DNA from: Rhizomys pruinosus
Taxonomy: Eukaryota; Chordata; Mammalia; Rodentia; Spalacidae
Direction: 5' to 3'
Assembly (NCBI GenBank): GCA_009823505.1
Contig: VZQC01004563.1
Coordinates: 170,085 to 234,084 of the forward strand
DNA: 64,000 nt
In this document: piece by piece, positions 1 through 11,195 of the stretch
How positions within the stretch are numbered: the stretch's first letter is position 1
Layout: each line of letters opens with the position of its first letter
Notes under the pieces: model-generated
Database searches by the model: none
What the model was told of the DNA's origin: nothing
What the model saw: only the letters and a program-made list of their open reading frames with translations
Position numbers and translations under genes: made by a program

Positions 1-114
1 CCCCAGCTGGCTTGGAACTCACTCTGTAGACCAGAATAGCCTTGAACTCACATAGACCCACCTTCCTCTGCCTCCTGAGTGCTGGGATTAAAGGCATGCA
101 CTACCATGCCTGGC
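1..114 (-). mobile_element. B1 SINE, antisense, cut by window start
   Basis: Antisense B1 (7SL-derived Alu-like SINE). The body shows the typical antisense order: GAACTCACTCTGTAGACCAG, then the CTGCCTCCTGAGTGCTGGGATTAAAGG block, ending in ...CATGCCTGGC, the reverse complement of the B1 5' end. The A-tail side lies outside the window, so age and target-site duplication cannot be judged. Confidence 0.9.
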
Positions 115-119
115 ATGCA

Positions 120-727
120 CTTTTTAAATGAACTGTGCTGAACAGTAGACTTCTTTAGAACTTATTTATCTTGAATAACAAACTTTGGCCCTTTATTGAT
201 TATATCCACATCCACTCCTCTTTGGGCTTCCACCAACCCTTATGTTACTCTTACTGATATGAGTTTGAAAGTGTTTGGTTAAATATGTATGATACCACAT
301 TATTTATTTATTTTTAATCTGGCTTATTTAGCTTTCATATTTTGCACCTAATTCATTCATATTCTTATATGCAACATGATTTCCTCATAATTTTATAACT
401 CATTATTATATTGTATATATGCATATATGCCACAATAACTAGTTGAAAGGATTTATGAGGGAGTATTTTTATTTTGGTTTACAGTTTCTGAGGGCTCTTT
501 TCTACCGTTGTGGCTCAGGCATGGCAGAACACCTCAGTTCATGATGGGTCTGTTCCTCTCATAGTGCACCAGGAAACAGAGACAGAAGGAAGAATTAGTG
601 ATCCTTCGGAGGAGTATTCCTAGTGACATTTCTACTCAGCTATGTCAAATTTCCTGATGAGTACCATCAAAATAATATCACCATCTTGGGGACAACCATG
701 CAAACTATGGGGCTGTGGAGAGCATTT
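120..727. other. AT-rich stretch with old repeat traces, no gene
   Basis: About 200-440 weakly resembles antisense old L1: a block reading GCAACATGATTTCCTCATAA is followed by a TATATTGTATATATGC-like tail. About 450-720 looks like an eroded dispersed repeat that I cannot classify. No credible coding frame is present. Confidence 0.35.
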
Positions 728-742
728 AAGAATCAAACTTTA

Positions 743-997
743 GGGGCTGGAGAGATAGCCTAGCGGTTAAGATCACCGACTGCTCTTGCAGAGGACCCGG
801 GTTCAATCCCCAGCACCCACATAGCGGCCAAGAACCGTCTGTAACTCCAATTCCAGGAGAACGCCAGTTCCAGGGGAATCCGAGACCCTCTTCTGACCTC
901 CGCGGCATTGCACGACACGGGTGCACAGACCTACATGCAGAGAGTACATTCATACACATTCAAAAATAAATAAAATAAAAAAAAATTGGAAAAAAAA
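743..997 (+). mobile_element. B3-like SINE (B2 superfamily), young subfamily
   Basis: Full-length tRNA-derived SINE starting GGGGCTGGAGAGATAG. Pol III box A reads TAGCCTAGCGG and box B reads GGTTCAATCCC. The body has the subfamily-specific duplicated CCAATTCCAGGAGA / GCCAGTTCCAGGGGA block and ends in an A-rich tail. A perfect 15-bp target-site duplication, AAGAATCAAACTTTA, lies at 728-742 and 998-1012, showing L1-mediated insertion. Confidence 0.95.
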
Positions 998-1012
998 AAG
1001 AATCAAACTTTA

Positions 1013-1755
1013 ATATTTTGCTTCTGGTCCCCAAGTGTTCATGACTATCTCATAATTCAAGATGCATTCAGTCTAATTTCTAAAGTCACTACAATCTTGT
1101 CAGTCCCCTCACTGTTCCCCAGTCCAAATTTCGGTCTCATCAAAAATTCAATGCAAACTCTTTTTTGGTTGTGAGCCTGAGGCTTTTTTAACAGCTGTAC
1201 TATCTCACCAACACTCAAAGCAAACTCTTAACAATGAGTTCCTTTGATTAAAAAAATACTAAAAAATCTAACAAGCATACAAGAACAACTTCAATAAAAA
1301 TTACACGGTTTCACTATATAGCATAGTTAAAATATTTCCTTTGTAGAAGAGAGCCATGGATGGGGCACTATGACCAAATCCAAGACTAAAACTAAGTTAA
1401 ATCCCATAGATTCATGTCCAGCATCTACAACATGTGGTGCAATGCTTTTGTTGCCAACTGGCTTGGAAAGTCTCATTCCTGTTTCTCATTTACAGCATAC
1501 ATGACTCCTCCCCACAGGTGGACCCACTTGATACATTTAGCCTTCCTTAGCAAGCGTCTCATGGTCACAGCATCTCCATAACCCTGGTCCTTCCACTTCA
1601 GTGTAGACTTCAATAGTAAAGATTCATGTATTATATCGTCAGAAATTCCCCAAAAGATGTGGATCCTGCATTGTTAGTCTTTCCAGATTTCACTAAAAAT
1701 TGTGGAAGTCTTAATACCATTGCACGTCTCCATGCCTACAAAGAGAGTAGAACAT

Positions 1756-1786
<31 letters not shown>

Positions 1787-2687
1787 AACATGTTCTGATG
1801 CCAGCTTGAGAAGGCAGGCTTTCTGGGACCCTATCAGCAGTAGCTTCTGAGAGTCTGGATATCTGTTCCAAAGCATAAATTTCCCTAGATGTCCTAGTTT
1901 GAGCAAGACACTCTGGAGGCAAAGTCTTTCAAAAGCAAGTTTTCCAATTATTATTTTACAGTTTTACACCCTTAGTTTTTGATTAATGAATTCTGGGAAA
2001 TTCTTGACATATCCTTAATGTATTCTTCCTATAGTTCCAGTGCCAAGTGCTTTATTTCTCTGCTACAATGCTCGCCTTGCTATTTGCTATTTTGTGGAAG
2101 CAAGATCTATTCTGAATAACTATGTTTTCTACCTATTCTGTGCCTATTTCTTAATTAGGTAGTGGAAACTTGCAAAACAGAGTGAAGAAGCTTACTTCCA
2201 TCTGGAGAAACAATCCATGTGCACCTTCACATTCTTGATTCTTCCTTTAGATCTGGAAATGGGAGAAGCAAAGAAGTAATAGACCACGCAGTAGAGTCGG
2301 AAGTGAGCAGGAAGGAGTATACACCAGTAATTATGAAGAATGAAAGTGTACCAGTTTGGCTGTGAAAGGCCCCAGCTGTAGAATGAGATCTTCAGAGTAA
2401 CACCAGAAAACAGTTGCAGCTGAAAATTTTTTCAGGTTAGTAAGAGAGGCCCTGACCTTATTTTGAAATTAGTGATGTGGCTTATTTAGATTTTTTTTTT
2501 TTGGTGAAGGCTGGTATGTTGGAATCACTTAGCTGGCTGCTGTGACTAGACTTAAAGCATAGCCCAATATACTATATATGAAGAATACTTGCTTTGTATT
2601 AGATTCTGGACCAAGTAAGTGTGATGTAATTATTTCCTGTAATACTCTATTTCATAAAAATAAAAAAAATGCTTTGGTGGTTTTTAG
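1013..2687. other. Non-coding stretch, (CAAAA)n run, no gene
   Basis: Contains a short CAAAA-type simple repeat near 1757-1790 and a T-run near 2491. The rest is AT-rich single-copy or very old repeat sequence that I do not recognise. Open frames are under 85 codons with no recognisable domain. Confidence 0.4.
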
Positions 2688-2859
2688 ATGCCCACATAAT
2701 ATAATTATCCAGAAAGATATATGTAACATGTAATGTATATAATTAATTATTCAAGTGAATTAATGACAATCCAATGCCCACATAGCATAATTATCCAGAA
2801 AGATATATGTAACACGTAATGTATATAATTAATTATTCAAGTGAATTATTGGTAATCCA
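2688..2859. repeat. Tandem duplication, two 86-bp units
   Basis: Units 2688-2773 and 2774-2859 both start ATGCCCACATA and both contain ATTATCCAGAAAGATATATG and GTATATAATTAATTATTCAA. They differ at only a handful of positions, mostly in the final 10 bp, so the local duplication is fairly recent. No known family is recognised in the unit. Confidence 0.9.
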
Positions 2860-3037
2860 AGTCTCCACTAATTTTTATTTCTTGTAACATCAATGGAATT
2901 GTGGAATTTTGATAATCAAAGACATGTTGTCAAGTGCACTTGTCTGAAAATGAGAGTAAACTAAAAACAAAAGTCATGATCACTGTATCTGTTTGTGGAA
3001 GTGACAGCTTTATTCCGTCATTAAACTATAACCTTCG

Positions 3038-3125
3038 AAGGGCTAAAGAAGCAGCTCAATGATATAGTATGTGTTCTGTACTGGAAAGACCCTGAGTATA
3101 CTCCCCAGACTACCAAAACAAAAAG
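3038..3125 (+). mobile_element. ID/B4-like SINE fragment, diverged
   Basis: A short block resembles the tRNA-like half of ID/B4 SINEs (GGGCTAAAGAAGCAGCTCAA ... CCCTGAGTATACTCCCCAG) and ends in CAAAACAAAAAG. No target duplication is seen. Confidence 0.45.
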
Positions 3126-3362
3126 TTTCTAAAATAGTCCACATTTTTTCAAAGCCTTATCAAAGTATTTCTGTTAAAGCAGAAATGATGTACATTCATA
3201 TCGCTAAAATTATCTTACTGTATTATAATTTACATATGAAGGAGGTTTAACATTATAACTTTGTAAAACATGATCAGTAAAGCATGATAAATGGCAATCA
3301 CTTATTTTGTGTATTTCTAATTTCTACTTTTTAAACTTGTTTTTTATTAAAATCTTGGACTT

Positions 3363-3617
3363 GGGGCTGGAGAGATGGCCTAGCGGTTAAGAGCGCGGAC
3401 CGCTCTTACAGAGGACCCGGGTTCCATCCCCAGCACCCACATGGTGGCCGAGAACCGCCTGGAACTCCAATTCCAGGAGAACTCCAGTTCCAGGGGAATC
3501 CGACGCCCTCTTCTGATCTCCGCGGCATTGCACGACACGGGTGCACAGACTTGCATGCAGACAGTACATTCATGCACATACAGAAATAAATAAAATTAAA
3601 AAAATTTAAAAAAAGGA
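3363..3617 (+). mobile_element. B3-like SINE, young subfamily
   Basis: Box A is TGGCCTAGCGG and box B is GGTTCCATCCC. The diagnostic duplicated CCAATTCCAGGAGA / CTCCAGTTCCAGGGGA block is present and several CpGs are retained. The tail is A-rich. The 14-bp target-site duplication ATTAAAATCTTGGA is at 3346-3359 and 3618-3631. Confidence 0.95.
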
Positions 3618-3655
3618 ATTAAAATCTTGGATTTGTGAATAATTGTTCTCAAATT

Positions 3656-3865
3656 TAGGGACATGAGACATGGCTCAGTGGTTAATAGCAGCTCATAATG
3701 CACTTTCAGATCTGACTGAAGTCTATTCTAAACACCCACATCCAGCCACTCCTAACCAACACTAGTTCCAGGGGATCTTATACTCCTTTTGGCAACAATG
3801 AGCACCTACACATTTGTGGAAGACATGCATGAACACACATGTTCATAAATAATAATACAATAAAT
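3656..3865 (+). mobile_element. Old B3-like SINE
   Basis: The eroded head reads GAGACATGGCTCAGTGGTTAA, followed by a CACCCACATCC block, TAGTTCCAGGGGATCTTATA and a 3' part with CATGCATGAACACACATG. It lacks the internal duplication of the young copies, and its box A (GGCTCAGTGG) matches the older B2/B3 form. Confidence 0.8.
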
Positions 3866-3879
3866 ATGTTACAATTAAT

Positions 3880-4020
3880 GACACACGATGGCACAGGACT
3901 TTAGTTCCAGCACTCAAGAGGTAAGGCAGGTGAATCTCTTTGAGATGCAGGCCAATCTTATCTATGCTATGAGATCCTGACCTGCTGGGGTCAGCGAGAC
4001 ACTGTGTCAAAAATCAAAAT
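3880..4020 (+). mobile_element. Old B1 SINE
   Basis: Diverged sense B1: CACGATGGCACAGGACTTTA, then CCAGCACTCAAGAGGTAAGGC and GAGACACTGTGTCAAAAATC. CpGs are lost and indels are present. It lies directly downstream of an old B3-like SINE. Confidence 0.75.
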
Positions 4021-5250
4021 TAAATATGTATAGATTGAAGGAAAAGAACTAAATAATTTGATGTCTTTATTTCTTCAGAAGAAGTTTCATTTGGGGTAAA
4101 TTTATCATATATATTGTCAAATGAAAATAGAAGGTGTTCTATCAAACAAAATCTCAACATTTTTTAAAAAATTATTTTCTGTATTATTTCTTAAACATAT
4201 CAAATACATAACATTCCAAATATAAACCACAATCAAGGGGGTAGAATTAGGGACAGCTCTTCAGAGTAAAACAGTGAAAACACTAATCATTGTCATGAAA
4301 TAGTGACTTCCATTCTGAGAATATTCAAGGCTGTCTACACCTGTGGGATTATAGGAAGAACATTCAGACTCAGTTAGTTCTGACCTGCCACAGGGTGAGA
4401 AGTGAGATTTTGTTTGATAAAACAAATAGAAAGGAAGATATTGTAATATATCTCATTAGAGTATTATGGCTTATACAAAAAATGATTCATAGCTTCTTTC
4501 CAAGTTTGTTCACATTTAAAGAAGGTTTTGTCTATTAAATCGTGAACTTATTCCTTTGTTACCATGTGATTGTCCTCAATTTGAGGGGCAAAATCAAATC
4601 AATCTAAAAAAGAACAGAAAGTGATACAGGGTGAGAGATGCTTCTTTTTAAACCCCCTTTATTCTTTTTTCTTTAATTTGTAAATAAATGTTTTATTTGA
4701 AACATATTTTAATATTTCTGCTATGCATTAATTGTCCCTTTTAAGAAAACTTGAAGTACACATTTGGCAAATATTACTGTTTATTGTCATTTAATTTATT
4801 TTTATGATTATGTACTCACTGTATAAGGAGATATCAATTATACTATTTGAGAATGATAGAATTTCATGAAAATACGTACATTGAATGAATACTAAAATTC
4901 AATGGTAAGTAAAGTCAGCTGTATAAAGAGTAAAAATATAGTTCTTGTGTGGTTATAGTAAAAAACATTGATACAATAATATAAAAGATGTAAAATGATG
5001 AATTAATAATTTTATGGAAAAATCACAAACTTTGAAATGGTTGGGAAGCATGACTAAAATTATTTTTACTGCAGATAATTGATCAAATTATTTGAGCTTC
5101 CTCGGCTTCAAAATTCTTAGGTACTTTGTAATCATTACATCATATTCTGAGGGTGGTTATATATAGTTAGATGTAAAGAAATAGACCTGACATTGGGAGG
5201 TGCTAATGAAGGTCAGTTTTTTTTTTTTTTTAGCTATAAGAATATTTGAA
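4021..5250. other. AT-rich unique stretch, no gene
   Basis: No SINE, L1 or coding frame recognised. The sequence is strongly AT-rich. Confidence 0.4.
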
Positions 5251-5254
5251 AGTT

Positions 5255-5945
5255 TATTTTATTTTTTTATTGATGCTTTGTGTATTTCATACATCATTTT
5301 CCAATTCAGTTCAGGCATATATCCCCTTCCCTTCCCCCCACCCCACCCCTACCCATCCCAGATCATACATTCTGCCGTAACTTTTCTGCATCTTTCTCTG
5401 TTTTTTTGTTTTGTTTTGTTTTCATTTTTTTTAACAATAAGTGATAATTTGTGAGTACAAGCATCCTTCATGTAAAACCAATTTGCAAGCAGTTGTGCCC
5501 AAACCCACACAGCTCATGGGTCCCACCATCCAGCAGGGGGGGCTTGTATGTTCAATCAAGTTGATCAAATGAGTGTCCAGTCTATATTGTTGTAGTTTCA
5601 CCATTCACCCCAATTGCAGCCTTTACATTCTACCGCACCCCCTCTTGGCATAAACAAATGATCTCTATAATTTTGCTGTCATATAATATCACCTTGTAGC
5701 AATCTCTTTCACCTATAGGATAATTTAATTTAAAAATAAAGTCTGTTTCCCAAGTTAATCACATACAGTAACCCAAAACAGCATAGGTGAATTTGATGAA
5801 ATCTGTGCCTTGATTGCACCCTATAGGTATGTAGAATACAACTGCTTTTTTGAGACTCATGCATCAAAAATAAAAACCTAAAATAAAAAAGGGGGATACA
5901 GATAGATATGAAAACTTCTTGTCAAAAAACTTGCAATCAAAATTT
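5255..5945 (-). mobile_element. L1-type insertion with inverted 5' part
   Basis: The left part (about 5255-5647) reads antisense: T-rich tail, then the standard L1 3'-end block (TTTGTGTATTTCATACATCA, C-rich tract, CAGATCATACATTCTGCCGT), then the complement of the long 3' UTR seen at about 50087-50283. At about 5648 orientation flips, and sense sequence homologous to about 48552-48840 runs to about 5945, including an A-rich to GGGGGATACAG tract. The inverted order is typical of twin priming, with about 1.2 kb of the source unit lost between the two parts. I found no clear target-site duplication. Confidence 0.8.
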
Positions 5946-6079
5946 TTTTCTTCTTACAGACAGGAAGAGGCATATACACTATCCCTTGGTTCCATGGAGG
6001 AAATGTTACATTTTATATCAGCTTAGAAAGATGGAGTCTATTAGAACATATTCAGTGCTTACTTTAGTTTATATATTTT

Positions 6080-6198
6080 TAGCCCTTGCCTCCCTGGAAA
6101 TAGCTATGCAGACCAAGCTGGCCTTAATCTCACAAACATTTGCTTTCCATTTGCCTCTTGGGTCCTGGGGTTAAAGCCTTGAGCCATTATGCCAGACT
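6080..6198 (-). mobile_element. Old B1 SINE, antisense
   Basis: Diverged antisense B1: AGCTATGCAGACCAAGCTGG, CCTTAATCTCACA, GGTCCTGGGGTTAAAGCC and GAGCCATTATGCCAGAC in the expected order. Confidence 0.75.
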
Positions 6199-6436
6199 AC
6201 TTTATTCTTCTTGTCATATTTCAATTACTTAATAGTAAATAAGAAAAGAATTTACTCAGATTCAGATATCTATTACTATATTATACTTCACCTACCATCA
6301 TTTGAACACCAGAAAGAGGAACATAAGTTTAAATAGATGTTAATTTTTTTACTGACAAATTCTCACCGAGGAGATTTAAAACAACCATTACAACTCTAAT
6401 GTAGTGTGAAGTTAATATGATATAGAACATAATGTC

Positions 6437-6679
6437 GGGCTGGAGAGATGGCCTAGCGGTTAAGAGAGCTGACCGCTCTTGCAGAGAACCCGGGTTCGAT
6501 CCCCAGCACCCACATGGCGGCTGAGAACCATCTGAAACTCCAACTCCAGGAGAACTCCAGCTCCAGGGGAATCCGACGCCCACTTCTGACCTCCGCGGCA
6601 TTGCACGACACGGATGCACAGACTTGCATGCAGACAATACATTCGTACACATACAGAAATAAATAAAATTAATAAAAAA
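6437..6679 (+). mobile_element. B3-like SINE, young subfamily
   Basis: Box A is TGGCCTAGCGG and box B is GGTTCGATCCC, and the internal duplication is present. The tail is A-rich. A perfect 13-bp target-site duplication, AGAACATAATGTC, lies at 6424-6436 and 6680-6692. Confidence 0.95.
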
Positions 6680-6728
6680 AGAACATAATGTCAATGTCTT
6701 ATTACACTATGGAGAAGAGGAAGGACAG

Positions 6729-7160
6729 AGCTAGATTTGGCCAAGTTGACATAGGTGTAATAGTTAATATGTCAACTTGACCATATCTAGCTTCTCCTAG
6801 GAGGAAATCCTTTGGACAAATCTGTGAAGAATTATTTACATTAGTTAACCTCCCAATATGCCTGTGAGGAATTATACAAATTAAGTTCAATGATATGGGA
6901 AGAGGGACCTTCCTTGGGCAGAACCATTCCATAGGTAGGGTCCTGAATAAAAGAGACAGCAACTTGAGCACTGGCTTTTGTAACTCCCTGCTTCCTAACT
7001 GGCTGCAATGTGAGCGACCTTCTCAAGCCTTCTTTCCAGCACTTCCCTGCTAGGATAGGTTATACCTTTGAAATGTCAGCCCAAAATAACCCCATTTTTA
7101 ACTAAACTGCTTTTTCAGTGTATTTTATCACCGTAGTAGAAAAAGTAGCTAATATTTCAG
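6729..7160. repeat. Dispersed repeat with terminal 25-bp palindrome
   Basis: Arms 6729-6753 and 6768-6792 are complementary over 25 nt with two mismatches, around a 14-nt loop. The motif GTCAACTTGAC in the arm recalls a common rodent/mammalian dispersed repeat of that type. The sequence to about 7160 (CAAAATAACCCC...TTTATCACCGTAGTAG) fits the same family, which I cannot name with certainty. Confidence 0.5.
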
Positions 7161-8207
7161 AGAATCCTTACCATAATACTAAAATATTTACCTGGATAAT
7201 CTAACATAGGAATACATTTTATAGGAATTCAGGTTTAGAATAGATTTCAGCTAAGCTAAGGTTAATTCTCAATACCTAATCACCTAGAAAGTTTCCTGAT
7301 ACTAATGTTTCAAGGACTTATTTTTCTTCATTATTTCAAAGAGAAAATGAGCAGAAGAACCTTAGGTGACTAACCTTGTGACCTTCAGGACCTTTGGGGC
7401 CAATATGTGGCTAAACTTCATTCCTTGTAAACTACCTCATTGCATTTGAGACATGTTAACAATTTCCTCATTTGCTAATTGTTTTAGGCAACTTTTACTC
7501 TGTACTACTTAAAATCAGGTTAGATAAACAATTCTGTGTAGCTTTTCATTTTTCTAAGTTACAGAGATTTTTTTCAAGAAAAGAAATAATGATTTGTCCC
7601 CGCAAAGGCATCAGAGTCTGATGTTTATATTTATTATTGTTTCAAATATGATTGATGATTCTCTGGGGGCCTGTGAAACACTAATACAATGCCTAACACT
7701 CTGATAGGGAAGTTTAAATGTCAATTCATTAGCATAAAAATGGATCTAACTTTATATTCTTATAAATACTTCTGATAAATTTTAAGGACCCTTCCTTAGC
7801 ATAGCAGCACATCCGTAGCTCTGAAAGCAGTTAATAATTCATTGGATACTTGGCTGAATAAAAACTGCAACAAAGGCATTTGATATATTGAAGAGTAATT
7901 TGTCTAACAAAAGGAAACATCTAATCAGTTCAGTGTTTTTTGAGAAATGAGAATGGAAGTCCAGCAAACAAGGAAGACATGGTTTATATTTTTTTACTAG
8001 GTAAAAATTCACAAATTCTTCTAAATCATAATTATTTGAGAACTAACACGATTGCTTAGTCACACATGCACAGATTACTTGAAGAATATCTGTGTTGCAA
8101 AGTGTCAGCTCAATGGGCCAATAATTTCTAAAGGACTTTTGTACAGTATGTTAACAATATGTTATAAAATATATTTGAAAACTATGCAGAGTAGAAAAGA
8201 ACATTTT
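7161..8207. other. Unique non-coding stretch, no gene
   Basis: No known repeat recognised. AT-rich; no frame longer than about 90 codons and none with a recognisable domain. Confidence 0.4.
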
Positions 8208-8221
8208 AAATGTTCTTTCAC

Positions 8222-8761
8222 ACCCCACTGCAGAGATACATGCACGGCCATATTTATTTCAGCTCTCTTCACAATATCAAGGAGCTGGAACCAACCCAAA
8301 TGCCCCTCAACGATGAGTGGATAGAGAAAATGTGGTACAGCTACACAATGGAGTTGTATGCAGCAGTAAAGAAAGACGACATCATGAGCTTTGCAGGAAA
8401 ATGGCTGGAGCTAGAGAACATCATGCTGAGTGAAGTAACACAGTCCCAGAAAAACAAACGACTAATGGTATTCCTCATCTGTGGATGCTAGTGCCAATTA
8501 CCTAGTTGTAAGGATTTCCTGTGCACGGCCCCTTGAGCTTTTGTCCAAAGCAGTTGGGAGTGATGCATATTGGAAACAACAACAACAACAAAAACAACAA
8601 CAACAACAGAAAGGACTGCATCAAAGAACTGACTGAAACAGTGAACTTCTGCTCAGAACAGTCAACTTCCACATGGAGAATATTGAGAAAGACTGAGAAA
8701 GAAATGAAAAGCATGTTTGGCAGAATGCATGAGCTCTGGTGGGGTGGGGGGATACAGGGGA
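8222..8761 (+). mobile_element. 5'- and 3'-truncated L1 with target duplication
   Basis: Contains the last ~87 codons of L1 ORF2 (stop TAG at 8489-8491) and about 270 bp of 3' UTR, including an ACAACAACA-rich patch and the G-rich GGTGGGGTGGGGGG tract. It then stops without the usual terminal block and without a poly(A) tail. Even so, a 14-bp repeat, AAATGTTCTTTCAC, flanks it at 8208-8221 and 8762-8775, indicating a genuine insertion. Confidence 0.85.
8225..8491 (+). pseudogene. L1 ORF2 C-terminal remnant
   Basis: Open to the natural ORF2 stop. Recognisable family motifs are the NDEWIEKMWYSYTMELYAAV segment and the following MSFAGKWLELE...LSEV region, which form the extreme C-terminus of L1 ORF2p downstream of the reverse transcriptase and Cys-rich domains. 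The fragment has no endonuclease or RT and cannot act on its own. Confidence 0.85.
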
Positions 8762-8775
8762 AAATGTTCTTTCAC

Positions 8776-9205
8776 AAAAATACTGTGTGTGAAGTTGTGG
8801 ATATTTCAATTACCTATATATCACAAAAGACATTATATGCCATAAATAATCACTATTTGACAAAAAATGAATAATAAATACTAGCTGAACATATGAGCGG
8901 CTCAAGGTTCATTGACTAAAATGATCTGAAAAACCAACATCGTATTCTTGAAAGCACTTTAAAAGTAAGTCACTAGTGCCTATAGTTCTCAAGCGCTGTG
9001 ATCCAGAAATTTTCTTTTGCTTAAATATTTGAAAGTTACTTTATCTTGAATCGAAACTTGGGAAAATGAACTCTATGTAGCTAACAAAATTCTATTCTAT
9101 GTAACCTATACTCACAAAGTAGGCAGATGAAGATTTCAAGTTGAATTCCATTAATGAGGATGCTTTTGGAGTATTACAAGTTCAGGGCATAAATGCTTAT
9201 TTACT
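8776..9205. other. Unique non-coding stretch
   Basis: AT-rich sequence; nothing recognised. Confidence 0.35.
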
Positions 9206-9222
9206 AAAATGATAGCTGAGTC

Positions 9223-9441
9223 GGGCTGGAGAGAAGGCCTAGTAGTTAAGAGCCCCAACTGCTCTTGCAGAGGACCCGGGTTAGATTCCCAGCACCCACA
9301 TGACAGCTGAGAACTGTCTTTAACTCCAGTTCAAGGGGAATCTGACACCCTCTTCTAATCTCAGTGGCATTGCACAACACAGGTGCACAAACCTACATGC
9401 AGACAGTACATTCATACACATAAAAAATAAATAAAAATTAA
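9223..9441 (+). mobile_element. B3-like SINE, copy without internal duplication
   Basis: The head GGGCTGGAGAGAAGGCCTAG has a mutated box A, and box B is diverged (GGTTAGATTCC). The body has a single CTCCAGTTCAAGGGGA block rather than the duplicated form. A 16-bp target-site duplication, AAAATGATAGCTGAGT, is at 9206-9221 and 9442-9457. It probably represents the older branch. Confidence 0.93.
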
Positions 9442-9497
9442 AAAATGATAGCTGAGTAATTACGTATGAAAACTAAATGTTAGTAATAAAAAGTTTC

Positions 9498-9538
9498 CAA
9501 TGTATTTATTTATTATTGTGTATATATGTGTGCTTTCT

Positions 9539-9581
<43 letters not shown>

Positions 9582-9720
9582 ATAGTAGTGCATGCAGGAG
9601 CACATGTATAGAGGTCAGAGGACAACTTGTGGAGTATGTTCTACCTTTACAGGGGCTCCAGGGTTCAGGTCACAGGGCTTTCAGGGGAAATATCTTTATC
9701 CTTTTATCAGTTCTGCCAAT
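9498..9720 (-). mobile_element. RSINE1/B4-type SINE, antisense, with (GT)n
   Basis: Antisense order: a (GT)n tail at about 9544-9579, then GCAGGAGCACATGTATAGAG, GTCAGAGGACAACTTGTGGA, and a diverged head region. The AGAGGACAACTTGTGG block is typical of RSINE1/B4-family SINEs. Confidence 0.8.
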
Positions 9721-9729
9721 CTGCCCATG

Positions 9730-10569
9730 TATTCTTATACTACTAACTTCAAAGGTTTGACATGCAAACACATTGCTTATGCATACCTCTTTCTATTTGG
9801 GTTAGTCCTTCATAGAGACTCCTTGAATTCTCCTTCGTCTGGTGAGTTAGAAAATAAACTCCTCCTGAGAGCATAGGTTTGGTGAATGTTTTGATTAGGA
9901 ACTTCCAAATTACTAATTAACCCTCCCCATCCCCCCCCACCAAAAAAAGAGATTGAAAAGCAGAAGTGCCTATTTTTCATAGTAGCATGTATGTCACTTT
10001 TTCTCCGTTTATGAAACCTGTCACATTACATACAGAACCAGCTATGCACAGTGAGCTGGGAAAAGAAATCATGAGAGAGAAAAAGAAAAATATAAAAGTC
10101 TTCTGCATAATTAGGAAACCATATGTTTTCTCTCTGCCCTTTTTTTTCTTCTACTTGAAAATATTCTCTTGAGTTCAATTATACTCACCTAAGCTCACAG
10201 CACGCTGACTCTGTAGAACATTTATTAAAAGAGAATGAACTTCATCTGCCTCTAACAGCACTGAAAGATGAAAAAGTTAGCCAAGAATAAAAGTAAAGAA
10301 TATTCATGTTTAATTAAACATATTATTTGTAAATTTTTATATAAGACTCAAAACATTGTCATAAAAATAATCTCATATTAAATCCTGAATTCAAATAGTG
10401 CTACCACATATAATATATCAGAATTTTGATACACAAATATTGAAGAAAAATGATTTTAATGTTAAAAATGAGATCCTGTAAATGATATCATAATTAAAAA
10501 TCTAGAACACTGTTACCAATAAAAATAATTTGACATGAAGCAAATGTTTTAAATCACTTCAAAATTAAC
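9730..10569. other. AT-rich non-coding stretch
   Basis: Includes a C-run followed by an A-run near 9930-9950. No repeat family or gene recognised. Confidence 0.35.
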
Positions 10570-10632
10570 TGGTAATTATGATTATATATATATGGATTTC
10601 AAAACAAACTGGTAATTATGATTATATATATG

Positions 10633-10676
<44 letters not shown>
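10570..10676. repeat. 46-bp duplication plus (GA)n microsatellite
   Basis: ACTGGTAATTATGATTATAT occurs twice, starting near 10568 and near 10608, separated by a GGATTTCAAAACAAA spacer. It runs directly into a (GA)n tract at about 10633-10675. Confidence 0.85.
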
Positions 10677-10681
<5 letters not shown>

Positions 10682-11185
10682 TTCATTTTACTTTTTATCT
10701 GTTTTTCCCTACTAGGTGCTTAGTGCACCTATGTAGCAGTTACCCCCACACTTCACTCCTTCAGTGTGAGAGAACTTTCATTTCACTGAAGTCCTCTTCT
10801 TGCAGTCCTATCTTTTGATGCATTGCAGTCTGCATTTCTCAGATTACTTCCTTTCCTTTTCCTCAGTTGCTTAGTCATTAAGTCATTCCTGTAAATTACA
10901 CTAATGTAACATTACTGGGACTTTCTTACAGTCTCTTCAGGTTTTGCTCAGTGATTCTTGAGCCTTTTCTTACCTGCCTTAAACATAACAGTATCAGTGA
11001 AATTTTCCATCCCATCACCTACAGGCTTATATAATGTTGATAATCTTCACAGTGAGTACTTGTTTCTCACTGTGTGTCACTCAGTTTTGTCTCTGGGCAA
11101 GTATTGTCTCAACTTTGTAGCCCCCAACTACTCACCCCGTCCGTGCCCCACATGCTTTATTTCCTTCCCCTCCTGCATAAAAACC
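10677..11185. other. Unique non-coding stretch
   Basis: Pyrimidine-rich, no recognised repeat or gene. Confidence 0.35.
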
Positions 11186-11195
11186 ATTGACCACT

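Noticed and set aside
743..820. tRNA gene
   Set aside because: Box A and box B are present but no cloverleaf or acceptor stem is seen; the sequence is the tRNA-derived head of a SINE.
6329..6694. Frames of about 60-120 codons repeated at many loci (MYCLHA.., CRSVHPCRAMPRRSE.. type)
   Set aside because: These are antisense translations of the young B3-like SINE, not genes.
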